Below are positions 12,965-25,389 of a DNA stretch of 64,000 nt, in pieces. Under the pieces are notes generated by a model. It made no database searches. It was given only the letters and a program-made list of their open reading frames with translations, and was not told where the DNA came from. The stretch's first letter is position 1. Every line of letters begins with the position of its first letter. The translations under genes and the position numbers were made by a program. This DNA comes from Nomia melanderi (Eukaryota > Arthropoda > Insecta > Hymenoptera > Halictidae), in assembly GCF_051020985.1 (NCBI RefSeq), contig NC_135001.1, positions 11,339,896 through 11,403,895 of the forward strand, read 5' to 3'.

Positions 12965-14990
12965 CGTTGCGCGGGAAACGGTCGGTACTTTTGATTTGTT
13001 GAGCCGTTCACGGTTAGGATTATTTGTTTTGTACGGCGTTTGGAGTTGCGATGGAATAGCGGATTTGTGTCGTAGTTTGGCGCGTGGAACTGTAGATGAG
13101 TGTTAGTATTGATTACAGTTGATTGTGAATGATTGGAGATATTTGGATGAAATTAGTTTTGCCAGTTGTACTTTGTTTAGTTATAGATATTGTTCGAAGT
13201 TTTCGTGGGTGGTATATATTTGAAAGGTACTGTGTATTCTTGATTGTTTGAATTATTGTTTGTTATTTGACATTGGTTTGTGTATCCTTCTGGATCATTA
13301 GATGGTATGTTAAAAGTGGAATGAAGAGCATAGAAATGAATACACTTATAGGAAGCTTATACATTAATGCGTTGCAACACATATAGCTATATGTAAGGAT
13401 TTTCTATGATTCATAATGTAGCAATAAAGAGCAATTATCAACTCATCGATCACTTATAAAGACATGAATATTACTATGAAATTAAATATTAAATTAAATT
13501 ACGAATAACATGTACATTAAACATATGTTATAATATGAAAATTTCAAATTTCATCCTACAGATGTTGTAGTGTTAAATAAATTTGATTTTCCGAAATAGC
13601 AGTTAAATATAAATCTTTCAAGATGCACTTATAATTTGTAGTAAAACAGAAGGACGAAAATATAAATGTAGTTTTCAAGCGACCGCGTAATGAATTCAAA
13701 AAGATGGACAAAATAAGAGATTTGTGTTCTTACAGGTATAGATAAGACATCCCAAACGTACTTTATAAATATTCATCTCAATTTCAACTTTTTCTTAATG
13801 AAAAGATTTCGTAGGCAGCCCGTAAGGAAAAAGGAAGTCAACGAAAAATAAGACGGTGCAGCGTTTTAAGTATCTTGTAACAGCGACAATCAATGGCTTT
13901 AACTTATCAGCGAGGACAGTGGTCGCAACACTTTGCATAATTGCCGCAGCCTAATTAACTTCCTTCAACTAAGGAAGGGACTCGCTGCACAGATAACATT
14001 ATTTTCATGTTAATAAACTGCTTCCGTGACTGACAGACTCGATACAGCATTATTTTTTATGCATTTATTCACCGAATGCTTTCGTCGAAACCATTTCTGT
14101 GTATCTTGTACTTTAAATTACTTTAAGTTCCAGTAATAAAGTGATTTAATGCTTCCAGAAATTACACGTTTCATTAGTACTCTATTTGAGTAAGCAATAA
14201 TTCATTTCTGTGCAATTTCTTTAAAGTAGTGTTTAAATTTTGTCTCAATTTTAATTAAAGTTTACCGTAAAAATAGTTATACGATATGTGCGTATGCGTG
14301 TGCTTATCACTACGATAAAAATTGCGCATAAAAATTGTTTTATATGGCTGCCATAATTTTCAGTACAAATATAATTAAAAGTATAATAACTCAAGACCTG
14401 ATAACTCGTTTAATGTTGTAACAAATTAGTTTCACAGACGATATCGTTAAGATAGTGATTACTTGAGTGAAAGGTTTAATGGTTTCCCGAACAATTTGCG
14501 CAGACATTCTTGCACGATATTTACACCATTAATTGAAAATTACCCGTGGAAAAAGTGTTTATTGGTTATGGCAGGATGTTCCATATCCCGTAACCCTCGT
14601 AGTGCATAATAAAATCGTTCTTATTGAACTAGGCTTGTAGAGAACATAATATTATCCAGAAAATAATATAAATAGCCTTCTCCATCACATCCTCCAATGG
14701 AACTCATTTTAACAGGCAAATAAAAGAATTTAGAGGAACCGTGTCTGCACGTCCAAAAAATTGAAATACAACAAATATTTAAGTTGGAACTTTATGTACA
14801 CGTTGCACTTCCTTATTTGCTCGCTAATACGTGTTTTCCGCGCATCTTCAAATTCTTTTCACCAATTATTTCATTAAATTCTCTTCCCTAGCTTACTTTT
14901 ACAAAATCATTCTAACACTTCCTGCGTTCAATTTAAAAGTTATATTTCATTAATTTAAATATTGATGGTAACATTTCAGTTGATTGTGAC
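12965..14990. other. AT-rich non-coding stretch
   Basis: No open frame of note and no repeat structure I could define. I see nothing identifiable here. Confidence 0.5.
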
Positions 14991-14999
14991 AAAGAGAAA

Positions 15000-15410
15000 A
15001 TAAAAAAGAATCATTGCCGATCAGATTCCTCACGAAATCTAAAGAAAAAAGAACTAAATAGAAAAAGAATAGAATCAAGTCAAAAGAAAGATAAAGAAAC
15101 GAATGATTCCGATTGCAGATCAAATTCTTCTAAAAATATAAGAGAAAAAATAACGAAATAAAAGAAGAATAAGAACCAAGATAAAGGAAGGAACGATTCC
15201 GAGTATTAATCAAACACTTCTCAAAATATAAGAGAGAAAAAACGGAGAAAGGAAGAAAAGAGCTTAACAAATAAAACGATTCTCATTGACGAACTCATCG
15301 CAAGACATAAAAAGAGAAAAACTGAAAAAAAGGAGCAATGAAAAGGGAGAAAAGAAAGCAGGGAAAAAGAGCGATCCTGATTTCTGATCAAACTCCTCAT
15401 CAGCATTGCA
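15000..15410 (+). repeat. Degenerate tandem array, five units of about 90 bp, purine-rich
   Basis: A core resembling ACGATTCCGATT starts at about 15010, 15102, 15193, 15276 and 15371, spacings of 92, 91, 83 and 95 bp. Each core is followed by GATCAAA or a variant, then TTCTTCT or CTCCTCAT, then AAATATAAGAGAAAAA in the better units. Linkers are A/G-rich on the plus strand. The minus frame at 15221-15445 is a by-product of this composition. Confidence 0.7.
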
Positions 15411-15419
15411 CAGGCTCGT

Positions 15420-16075
15420 TCATCGACGCTGCAAGAAACGGCCACGTATAATCGCGGAAATTATCCGTCGCCGGTTCTGCGGACCATTTATTCAGTCACA
15501 GTCAAACTAGCGTCTCCATTCGAAGCGGCAGTTATTCGTTCACGGTGGATCGATTAACAAGCTTCTTATCTCGTTTAAGGATTTTTACGGGCGAAGCGTT
15601 ACGGTGTCCAACTCCGCGAGGGGGAGGGAAGTGGAAAACACGGTCGGCGCGGCTTAAAGACACGATCCCAAGTAATCGTCTCTCGGGCCCGCGGAGCCCT
15701 CGACAAAAGCAAGAAAAATGGGAGGGAGGAAAAAAGAGGAGAGGAAAGAAAAAAGGGAAACGCCACGATACGAATCGGCGGACCGAAGGCCGATTAGCCG
15801 CCGGCTACGAATCACCCGTACCACATTATATCATATAATTTTTATCGGATCTGCCGAGCACAATCTCTCTGCTCGCGGTGCACACGCGGGGGGAAATTAT
15901 GCATAAGACTTATCATCATTTGCGTCGAAAGTTTATCGGGGCCGGGTGGACCGTTTCATTCGACTCGCGCAGCGCTCCCGGAGACGGTGCGCGCCGCGCC
16001 GGGGCGACCGGTAAAAATTGCTAATTCCTCGTCTTCCCGGTTACACCACCTGTGGCGCGGCGTATTATGGTGCGT
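15420..16075. promoter_or_regulatory. GC-rich island, probable conserved non-coding element
   Basis: CpG-rich block starting where the tandem array ends. It has long GC runs next to intact AT motifs such as TTATGCATAAG and TCATATAATT, a texture typical of conserved enhancers. Small open frames (15545-15838) are Arg/Lys-rich by composition. Confidence 0.35.
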
Positions 16076-16361
16076 TTACACCAAACGAATGAACGCTCGT
16101 TCGGTGAAATTCAAGAAGTTCGTCTATTGTTGACATATCATTCGTCGAATTGTTCGTTGAACAGTGTTGAGCGAAAGATATTTAGAATGATGAATCTACT
16201 CCATCTGATTAGTGTTTATGTAGAGTGAGTAACTAATGAGTTTATTGTTCATGGATAGTAAACGAATTGAGTTTATTTACCATTTTTTAAGAACTTTTGT
16301 ATGACGAAATGAGTGAGTAACGAATGAAGGCTTTCTGCACGAATAATTACTTATTTGTTAA

Positions 16362-16605
16362 CACGTTGACCGGAGGTCACCGATCAACGGAGCGTCCAAA
16401 TTACTTGGAAATAATTACAAGAAAATTGATATCGAATTAAAATGTTTAGTAATATGAGTAAGTAAATAATAGTATAACTTAAGAAGTATGATACCAAACC
16501 GTTAATAACTGATTCTAATACCATTTGCCTTTGTTGTGATACGATAAGTAATGTTATACGCAGCGTTCTAAATTCTCATTGATCTGCCCATCGACACTCA
16601 CTAAA
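16362..16605 (+). mobile_element. TTAA family A MITE, diverged copy
   Basis: Starts at TTAA (16358-16361) followed by CACGTTGACCGGAGGTCACC, matching the left end of the intact copy at 40488. Interior sequence also aligns: GAGCGTCCAAATTACTTGGAAATAATTACAA against the equivalent stretch near 40520, then AAAATTGATAT and AGTAATA boxes. The right end is eroded near 16590-16605. About 245 bp, like the intact copy. Confidence 0.65.
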
Positions 16606-17220
16606 TCACTTATACAAACAAAACAGTTTTGCTGACAAACCAAAAATTGAAAAGGCAATATTTTTCAGAGCTCTCTCAAGTTTCTTGTATCTCATTAACC
16701 CTTCGACGACCGCGCGTCAGGCGACTACGCCGGAGTCATTTTTGACCCAATGCTTTCGCTTGAAACGCAGCCCGACCACTCAATAACGCGAGATTCAAGT
16801 AACTCCGGCACAATTTCGAAATCTATACAAAAATTGATGTCACCCAAATTTGTCTTGTTAAAGTGGTAAACTACTTCAACATTCTTCGCATAACTCGATT
16901 GCAAGGCATATACACACTATAGATCCGCCTTCGATCCATTCAAAATTCTTTCATTGTCTACTGCTTTCATTGAAGGAAGATAAAATGAGATCGAACCAGA
17001 AATCTCGAAAACTAAAAGAGAGCGCCGATTTCCTCAAAGGACAAAGTTGTTCAAAATGATGACCTTGCTAACATATTTCAAAACTATCAAAGTCCGTGAT
17101 ACAATTATATTAATTAACTTTATATGTACATAACTTGCAAACTAATGAATTCCTAAACCTGAACCTTTAGCCTTCCTTCATCGAATACTATCAATCTTTC
17201 AAAAAAAAAAATAGTTTTAA

Positions 17221-17315
17221 CCCATTAACTATGGAATTTAGTCTCAAAAATTTCTCATTGTGCACGCAATAAAGTCAGACAATGGAGTGCATACTCGTCA
17301 AACACAGTTAACTAG
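17221..17315 (+). mobile_element. TTAA family D MITE, 95 bp
   Basis: Bounded by TTAA at 17217-17220 and 17316-17319. The ends are imperfect inverted repeats: CCCATTAACTATGG against CTAGTTAACTGTGT read inward from the right. The interior matches 20757-20851 in opposite orientation, including TTTGACGAGTA, TTTATTGCG and ACTAAATTCCATA. Confidence 0.6.
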
Positions 17316-17399
17316 TTAAAAAAGAAGATGCTCCAAAGTAAAATTCAACCTCGGATTGATAATCGTAATGCGATCACATACATTATAAACAACTCAATA

Positions 17400-17960
17400 A
17401 TATTTCATCGAACCAACGGCGGATGGCAAACTGATCGACAATGTGTATCGAGCCTTAGGTCCAACGAGTGGAAACGAAGGTGTTTTCCGCTGGGTCGGTG
17501 TAAACGCACCATAATGCGTAGCAGCCCTACCCTATAGCAGCATTCATCCCGGTGCCGGTCGTTTCGGATCGGTTGACGGAAACCTTTTAGCGTCACGAGG
17601 TGCGTACAGGGTCGTTTCAGGCCCGAGTGGGCCCCGCGCGACGTAAACTGCTGTTTTTCGGGAAGCAGCTCTTCTCCACCCCACTCCGCTCCTTCCAAGG
17701 CTACAGTGTGTCCCGCAAAAGATTTTTTAATGTGCCGAAGCGTGAAGGTATGCCGTGATACTTTTCGGCTGCCGCGCGATCCCCTGTTTCGGATGTAAAG
17801 GCGGCGCGCCTCGCCGCGTGTGTTATTAGGGGCGATTATCATTCTGCCGGGTAAGCTCCTAACCGGGCAGCCGTATTTCGGAATCGTTATACCGCGATAT
17901 ACGAGCCAGCCCGGTTGTTATTAATAACAATTCGAGGACCGAGCGTTTTCCACAATCGCG
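17400..17960. promoter_or_regulatory. GC-rich island, non-coding
   Basis: CpG-rich block with opposing frames (17328-17537 plus, 17405-17842 minus), neither resembling a known protein. It contains a TTGTTATTAATAACAA palindrome near 17915 inside GC-rich flanks, suggestive of a protein-binding site in a conserved element. Confidence 0.35.
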
Positions 17961-17969
17961 ATCGTGAAA

Positions 17970-19900
17970 TTATATTCTGCTCGTTTTTTGTTCTTCCCTT
18001 CCTGCGATGGTAGATTCTTTGCCATTCACGGAGAGAATGGTTACGTGAAATGACAGTTCTCGGATAGAATGTGATTTTTGTAGATTTACTGCTTGAAAAC
18101 TTTTGTTGATATCATTGACTCTTTGGAGTTTCTGAAGTTTGAGCGTGCTACTAGTTTTGTTTCGTTGTGTGATTGAAGATGGCGCATCGAGGAAGTGATT
18201 GTGAAGCTAAAATTGATTTTATTGTTCGTTGTAGAGCATTAAATAATAATTCACAATTTATAGCAATGCGAATCTTAGATTTTGAATATAGAGAAGAACA
18301 TGATAGATGATAAATGGAAAATGTATTTTTCTGGTATAAAATTGAAAAATTGAGTCAAATTTTTATTTTCTCTATAGAAAACACTGCATAATAATGATTT
18401 CCAGGTTGTTAGATTGAAACTCGGAAACCAGCATGGCGTCAACTTTTACAATCTTCCGGTTCTCTGAAACAGCTTAGACATTCGAAATCATTAAGAAAAG
18501 TTATATTTAATATTCATCTGTAGAGTTATCGACTGTTAACGGTTTTTTATCGATTGATTGACACTCAATTTTCCAAGTGAACGATAAATATTTTCTATTT
18601 TAGAAGGTCAAATCTCCAACATTATTGACTGGAAACTAATTCAACTTTTGCACTAAACTTCTCTCATTAATTTTCGTTAGATTACACAATAAAATAGTTT
18701 CCCATCTTGCAGTCGAGAATTCGTTAAGACTCGCAAGATTGGTGTACTAGAAAGTACAAACTAATGTAAGCAGAAATTCAGAAGAGGCGTTAAACCTGAG
18801 AATATATTAAATATTTATGAATTTATAATGAAATGTAGGCGAATCAAATGGAAATGTACTAAATGAGCTTAACAGAATACTGAAAACTAGAATATAGAAT
18901 ATGTGTATTAGGTGTCTACAACAAACTGAAAGCAAAAACTATTGTATCGTACGCAGAGAAGAAATTAACGTCCTCGTACATCTAAAGAAACTCGATCTCT
19001 CTTAATTTGAAGTAGGTATCAGTTTCTTATAGCATGATCTTTCTTATTCGACCAGAAATGATTTCTTACGGCCGTCGATCGCTCGATTACAATAAAAAAC
19101 TACCGCATTATTTCCTAATACATCGCACCTGTTGTAATGCAACAAATTTCCGAAAGCATTAAGGGGAACTCCACCGACAACGCGACAAAAACGAGTAATA
19201 ATTACATCGAGCTGAACACATGTGAGCGGCAGGAACGCGGCAGTAGAACGAAAGTTGCGGTTTTTCTCAAATAACCACCGTATTCGGTTGTGTTCCAAAA
19301 CCTTCGATTGTAACCGGACATATATCGTGCAGTCATCGTAATACATACAATCACCATCGATTCCTGTTAATCTGTTTTCTTTCCTGTTAAAATTCCTGTT
19401 AAAAATGCTCGAAACGTTTTTATTAAGAGGTTCTTATAAGGCAAAGACTTAATCGTTATCTACGACAAATTCCATTCGAACGGAAAGTGATTAAAACGCA
19501 AATAGACGTCGTTTACGAACTACTTGCAAGACACGTCGGTAAAGTACCGAAACGGACGAAACCGGCTCGCAGTGGGTCGAAATCCTCAAACACTAGGCAT
19601 TCGGTGGAAAAATAATTTTTTAATATACAATGACTCTTCATTGAAGCCGTTAATTTCTGCAGTGCCATTAGGAACGTAACCATAGAACTTAATTAAAAAG
19701 ATAATATTTGTCCACAAAGAAAAGTCTAAAAATTACTTCATGTAAATGTGGAAAATTTCAAATAAAATTTACAGAGTCATAGCCAAAATATAATTTCAGG
19801 CTACAATTACATGTTCGTTCTGCAATAATAGTATACATAGAAAACTAAAGTAACGACACAGAAAGAAACAATTATTTTTCCAGCAAACGCCCAACGTTTG
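17970..19900. other. Non-coding stretch
   Basis: AT-rich with no recognisable coding frame or repeat. The minus frame at 19044-19346 has no domain I can identify. Confidence 0.45.
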
Positions 19901-20540
19901 ACGATTTCGACCCACTGTGCGGCTGTCCAGCCCCACCGCCGGATCCAATGAATAATACAGGCGCAGCGCAATTAGCTTTGCTCTTTTCAATTTAATCGGT
20001 GTATTATCAACCCTTCAGGGAACGCGGACCAGTTCCCGCAAGAAAGGACACCCATTCGACGGCATGCACCACCACACCATGCGGCGAATCCCGCGGACGC
20101 AGCAGGTAGCGAGACGCGCAAAGAACGGCCGCGGACGCGGCGCACCGCGGCGCGCAGCGGCGCGTTATTGCGCTCTTGTTGTGCCAGGCCCGTTTGTCAG
20201 GCCCGATTTCATCGATACACGGAGAAATAAATTTATCGTCGGTTATCGTCCCCGAGCGGATATTTTGCGGCGTTCTGCCTGCCGCCGTTCGCGGTGCTGA
20301 CGGTGGCGAGAAGCATTTGTACGATACCTACGTGCCGTGGATGATGGACTCGCCGGGTTTTGATTCAGGTGATTGAACGTTGGGATTTATTGGTACGTGG
20401 GAAACTTGAATGGCGGGATCGTCGAACGCTGTTTATAAGGCGGCCTCGCCAAGCGGAAGTAGGAGTTTTATGGGTTTTGTGAGTCTGTTAAGGACGATAA
20501 GTGTTCTGGGTTCGACTCGCTCGGACGGTGCGCCGTTGTG
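19900..20540. promoter_or_regulatory. GC-rich island, non-coding
   Basis: CpG-dense core at 20080-20170. The plus frames starting at 20064 and 20176 overlap in different frames and are compositional. Likely a CpG island or conserved element. Confidence 0.3.
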
Positions 20541-20604
20541 TACCTTGTAAGGCTACGTCTTCTAACGTTTCTAATATTTCTTAATGTTCATAATAATATC
20601 TTAA

Positions 20605-20851
20605 CTGGTTGACTACGTTTGACGAGTATACACGTCACTTAAAGCTTGAAATGATATGTAATTCTTTTGACGATGAATTTTCTTAATCTTTCAGATAAAC
20701 ATGTAATTCTACTTTGTTTTGAACTTTGATTTGACGTTAAAATATATCCTAAGCGCATTCGTACTGCGTTCGACGAGTACACGCTTCAGTTTTTGATTTT
20801 ATTGCGCGCGAAACGAGAGATTTTCTAAAACTAAATTCCATAATTAACGTG
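20605..20851 (-). mobile_element. TTAA family D, longer or nested copy
   Basis: Begins at TTAA 20601-20604 followed by CTGGTTGACTACGTTTGACG. A second related block starts near 20757 (TGCGTTCGACGAGTACACGC) and runs to the other end near 20851. The segment 20757-20851 aligns over its whole length with the 95-bp element at 17221-17315 in reverse orientation. It is either an element of about 247 bp whose short derivative is the 17.2-kb copy, or two copies side by side. Confidence 0.55.
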
Positions 20852-20869
20852 TTGATGCAATATCTTTTC

Positions 20870-23420
20870 TTTTTTAGATTCTGGTTAAGTTTTCTAGGTT
20901 CTTCTCGGATGCTATGTCGTTTTATAAGCTTTCTGAAGTATAATAACCTATATACCAGTGCATTGATTTTTACACGGTAATTTTTAAAAATTATTGTAGA
21001 CTCATATTTGCTATCTATTACAATTTTATTTGTTACACATTAAACATATCAACACGCCTCGTGCATCCAACTGTAAATATAGATATGCGAAACAAGAATA
21101 CCGAAAGCTTATTTGCTTCTGACGGAGGTGATGCTACCGCACTATACGTTGGAAGGTTTAATGGAAATTAATTAATAACTAAAAAAAATATATCTGAGAG
21201 AAACAAAAGGCACATCTGAAATCTTATTGCACATAATGTGACTGATATTGCCACTGAAACAAAAAAGGGATAATTGGATTACTACGTAAGAAATGTAATA
21301 AGAAACTGCTCAAATCAAAACGAGTTCCTCGTATGCTGTACATTGCTCGTTTGCCAGAACTTGTCTGTTCAGAAAAAGCATCTACTACTTTTACAAATCC
21401 TGGTGTATACCTGCGGTACACGAAGCCTCTAAATAATCAGTATTCATCGTTCGAGGTATTTACCTTACTGTCATTGTTAATCAACCTAAGTACAATAGCG
21501 ATTCTGATTGCTTAATGGCTTCATAGACGACTGGCTGGCTACTGACCTACTCGTGAAGTAGTACCCTCTATGTTTAACATGGCACGCATAGTTTGTACGT
21601 CCATCGATGTATATATCGAGTGGTTTCTCGATAAGTATCTTAACTCTTAAAAAACCATATACTCTTTCTGATAACTTTTCCTTACTACTAATTATCACCT
21701 TCGAAAATGAGTAATAAATAAAGACTACGAAAGACTTATAACCTCAGTGATCTTTTAGTAATTGTTATCAGCAGTATTCTTATTTTTCTTATTCTCTATT
21801 CTTATCTTCTGATAGGTCTAGCAATTTTTCTGTGATAACTTAAAATATTTAGTAACGAATAGAATGAAAATAAAAATATATTTATGTGACATCGGAAAAA
21901 CAATCTTCTTTTAAATAATAATTTTGATATAAATATTGAAAGGTTTAACATTGGAGGTAGCACGCCTGTCAAAATGGTTTGTCCTACTTTTCTTATATTG
22001 CTATTAATAAAATCGTATACGTATTTGCATTAAAACTTGTTAAAGAAACTAATATTTTTCTACGTTACAATGAATGTTAGAAACTTAAAATATTTACTTT
22101 TATATGACTTTTAGTAGAAGTGAATAAAATTAAGAAATCTCCGGTTGTTTATCGTTGGTTTTTAAGAAGATATTAAATGGATGTCGATAGGTGAAGTAAT
22201 AAGTTATTCATGTCAGTAAAGAGTAAGAGCTGGTTCAATTATGCAAGGGAATGTAATTTTTAAACAGAGAATTGTCAAGCGCTGAGAACCCTTGTTCAAC
22301 TCGGTCACAGTCATCCTTCCAATTGGCGTAGCTTGTTTGAAATTGTTCATGGTTAGGTCGCGTTCACACCAAAATTCGCGATGCACATACGTATAATACT
22401 CACGGTTACATACTATAAGTTATCACAAATAAGAGAAAGAATTTATTGCATAAATTTTGAAATATAATAAAATTTATAATTCTGTTGTTAAGGATTAGGT
22501 GTTATCAGGTTTTATATATTCACATAGGTTACAAATACGTAAAACCTCTATTATAGTGATAAATATATACGAATTAAAGAAAATACTTATAGTATATTAT
22601 AATATTATATAGCAATACAAAAATATTTTAGCGCTTGTGCAAACAATTTTTACATAAGTTTTATTAAATCAGAAAATAATTTTATCACCTTCTATTCCAT
22701 AATATGAAATCATTTTAAAAAGAGATTTCAAATTATATGTTTAATTAAATAATTACTATAATTGCAGTATGTAGTACAACAGGTAATTCAAAATTATTAT
22801 TGTATTTATTTCAAGTCAGATCCTTGCTCTAACAGCGCTTTAAATTGGTTAGGATGACTGTTACTTTAATTATGCATTAGACGATCACGAACTATGTATT
22901 TCTGACCTCATATTTAACGATATTAACCCTCGTTAATGACATTAGATCTACGATTACCATATTACCACACTCTTCTATTTAAATGTTAGTTTTTTTCTAC
23001 GTAATAATATAATTCTTCCTGATTTTCGCTTACACGTAATAGTAATAAAAATAGCATCGATATACCAGTGCGGTAACGACCAATAAAATTGCACCACTGT
23101 ATGTATTCAGAATCCTGTCCAAAGTGCATACCATTTACAGATTTAGTAACGATATAATTATCTTGAACTATTTGCTGAGTCATTGTAACGAACGATACCT
23201 ACCATTTTCTCTCATGCAAATCAAACGCTTTATGTCAAATAACTCCAACAGTTACTGTTTTTGTTCGAATTATAACAAAAGTTTTGAGATAATTAAAGTG
23301 ATGCAATTCTTATGACCATATTCAAATATATTCAACTATATTCTATAAATAAGTCTATGAAAATATTTTTTTAAAATTAAATGTTTAACACAATAATGAT
23401 TTTAATCTGAAAGAAACCGC
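20870..23420. other. AT-rich non-coding stretch
   Basis: Short frames only (21224-21421, 21486-21698, 22986-23183 and others), none domain-like. No defined repeat was recognised. Confidence 0.45.
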
Positions 23421-23427
23421 AAATATC

Positions 23428-23460
23428 TTAAGACTAGAACTACCAGCAGTCAAATTGTTT
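23428..23460 (+). mobile_element. TTAA family B, isolated left end
   Basis: TTAA followed by GACTAGAACTACCAGCAGTC matches the family B terminus. No matching right end was found in the next 350 bp, so this is a fragment. Confidence 0.4.
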
Positions 23461-23916
23461 GGTTTGTATCTTTTTATAGAAATTCTAAAAGTACATTTAT
23501 TAAGATTTGCATTAGCCCACATTTTAATTTGCACATTACCGAATCAATTTCATCAGCAATTTCTCAGGAAAAATCATCTCTATTTTTCCAATAATTTTAG
23601 AAGAAAGAATGTTAAATGTTTCTTTTTGATCTATTTAATAGATCTAGTGTTAAAAATATCTACTCATACGAAAAGAGCGAATAACTATTATTGTTGTTTG
23701 ACAATAAAATGTTTGGACCGCAATGTTAATACCTTACTCAACAGTAATTCTATCCGAAAATTATTCGTTTAAATTTTAATAGTAGTAGTCGAAACGATAT
23801 AATCTAACGAACACCATATAAAACTATTTTATAAAGATTGCAAACGTGACTTGATCCGTGAACGATTGCAGTCATAGAAATACAAGTGAAATTGTGACCG
23901 GTGAACAAACTGTTAA

Positions 23917-24131
23917 CACTAAAATTACCAGACAAGTCAAAATGACTCATCCCTGATTTCTTCTTCTCGTGATTATTAAAAAGATAACACGATTCTCCGA
24001 GGAATTACCGAGGAAACTAATTCAGCAATACCCTGATAATTGAAAATTAATAGAAATCTCAATAGATGCACTCTTAGAGTCTCCACAGAAAAATCTCAAA
24101 AACTCAATTTGACTATTCGGTAGTCTCAGTG
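23917..24131 (+). mobile_element. TTAA family B MITE, 215 bp
   Basis: Left TTAA at 23913-23916 followed by CACTAAAATTACCAGACAAG. The right end, read inward, is CACTGAGACTACCGAATAGT, an imperfect inverted repeat. The right TTAA has decayed to CCAA (132-135 after 24000). The interior shares CTGATTTCTTCTT and AAGATAACA with the copy at 31390. Confidence 0.6.
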
Positions 24132-24159
24132 CCAAGAACTCTTTATTCATCTAACAAAC

Positions 24160-24285
24160 ATACCAAAAAGGCTTCGTTAGTTCTAACAATTATCCCAAAA
24201 AGCTTCGCTAGTCTCAACGAATATACCAAACAATCTTCACCAATTTGAACAAATACAAGAAAAAGGCTTCCTTAGCCTTGAAGAA
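24160..24285 (+). repeat. Degenerate tandem repeat, four units of about 31 bp
   Basis: The motif ACCAAAAAGGCTTCGTTAGT and variants start at 24162, 24194, 24225 and 24255, spacings of 32, 31 and 30 bp. Three units share AAAAAGG or AAAAAGC plus CTTCG/CTTCC. Begins about 30 bp after the family B element ends. Confidence 0.65.
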
Positions 24286-24956
24286 GTACTGCCAGCCGAG
24301 TGTCAACGTGTATCTCGCGAGAATCATATTATAGGTGAGAAAAACCGGTGAACGAAGCGTTAAACGCGTTCTTGGGGCAGTTTAATCGGAAGTTTGGTCT
24401 AATCAGAGGTTCGCGCTCGGTCCTAAAGCCGCGTTTACACACGCGGCTGTACGAGCGTGTACGTACACGGACGCGAAGTTAATCGCAACGGTATGTGGCG
24501 ACGACGAACAGTGCCGCCCACATGGTCACTTGACCTCCCTACGCCCCCATAGCTCTCTCAGTTAACCTTATCAACTCGATTCAACTCGACCTAACCGGTG
24601 TCGGACCGATGCGACGCGCCGTCCCGCGCTGCTTACCTACATTCACGTTTCTCTAGCTCACTGTGGCCACCGCGCCTCGCGGCCCAAAGAAATCGAATGT
24701 GTGCTCATCCAGCCCCCTGATGATGGTCCTTCGCTAGTAAACAGGTACTTCGGCCACGCGAACGAACCATTCCTGCTTCGAGTGTTGCGAATCGCTCCGT
24801 GGGATGGTCGTTCATGGCGTAACGCTGTGTGTTCGCTATGTACACAGTGACCAAATTTCTTAGATGGTATTATCGCGTTATCTACCAGGAGCTTATTAAC
24901 ACCTTACCTTACAATAACGCGCGAGGCTCGCGATGAAGATTTCAAATAGAATTCAA

Positions 24957-25195
24957 CCCTTTGCACTCGAGAGGTGACTCTCACTCGCCACTTGATTTCA
25001 TACAGTAAAACTGTAAAATTCGATGTTTAATATTATATCTTGTATAACACATCAATTTGGGAAATATTGAAATAAAATAGTTTTGTTCCTCAATGTACAT
25101 GCGATTTCTCTTCGAGTCAGTTTCATAAAATACCGTCTTTATCTCATCAGAAAATGTTAAAATATTTCTAGTGAAAAACCTCCGAGTGCAAAAAG
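24957..25195 (+). mobile_element. TTAA family C MITE, 239 bp
   Basis: The left end CCCTTTGCACTCGAGAGGTG and the right end read inward, CTTTTTGCACTCGGAGGTTT, form terminal inverted repeats. The right flank is a perfect TTAA (25196-25199); the left is TCAA. The internal minus frame is an accident. A second copy at 47251-47526 in reverse orientation matches through the interior, which confirms a true element family. Signature fits a piggyBac-type non-autonomous element. Confidence 0.7.
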
Positions 25196-25219
25196 TTAAC
25201 AAACATAAATATTATACAA

Positions 25220-25389
25220 TTCGTTTGAATGCAAATTACATGTTATTCCTCTGTTGTCAATGATCGTACCTTAGAGCATATGTCCACATGGAATACGACT
25301 GGAATTTTCTCTTATTTCTAATAGGTTATTGATAATAAAGTGGTTAGATCGATCACGGTTCAGAAAAACATCATAGGGCAAGGGGTTAA
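25220..25389 (+). repeat. Family E repeat, copy 1
   Basis: Aligns with 61663-61808: both contain TTGAAT, AAATTACATG, ATTCCTCT, TCAATG, AATAAAGT and end in CATAGGGCAAGGGGTTAA or its variant. The end is a TTAA preceded by CCCC on the other strand, as at piggyBac-type termini. It follows family C directly, sharing the neighbourhood of TTAA 25196-25199. Confidence 0.6.

Noticed and set aside
20505..20535. GGGTTCGACTC, similar to a tRNA B box
   Set aside because: No A box, acceptor stem or cloverleaf can be built around it.
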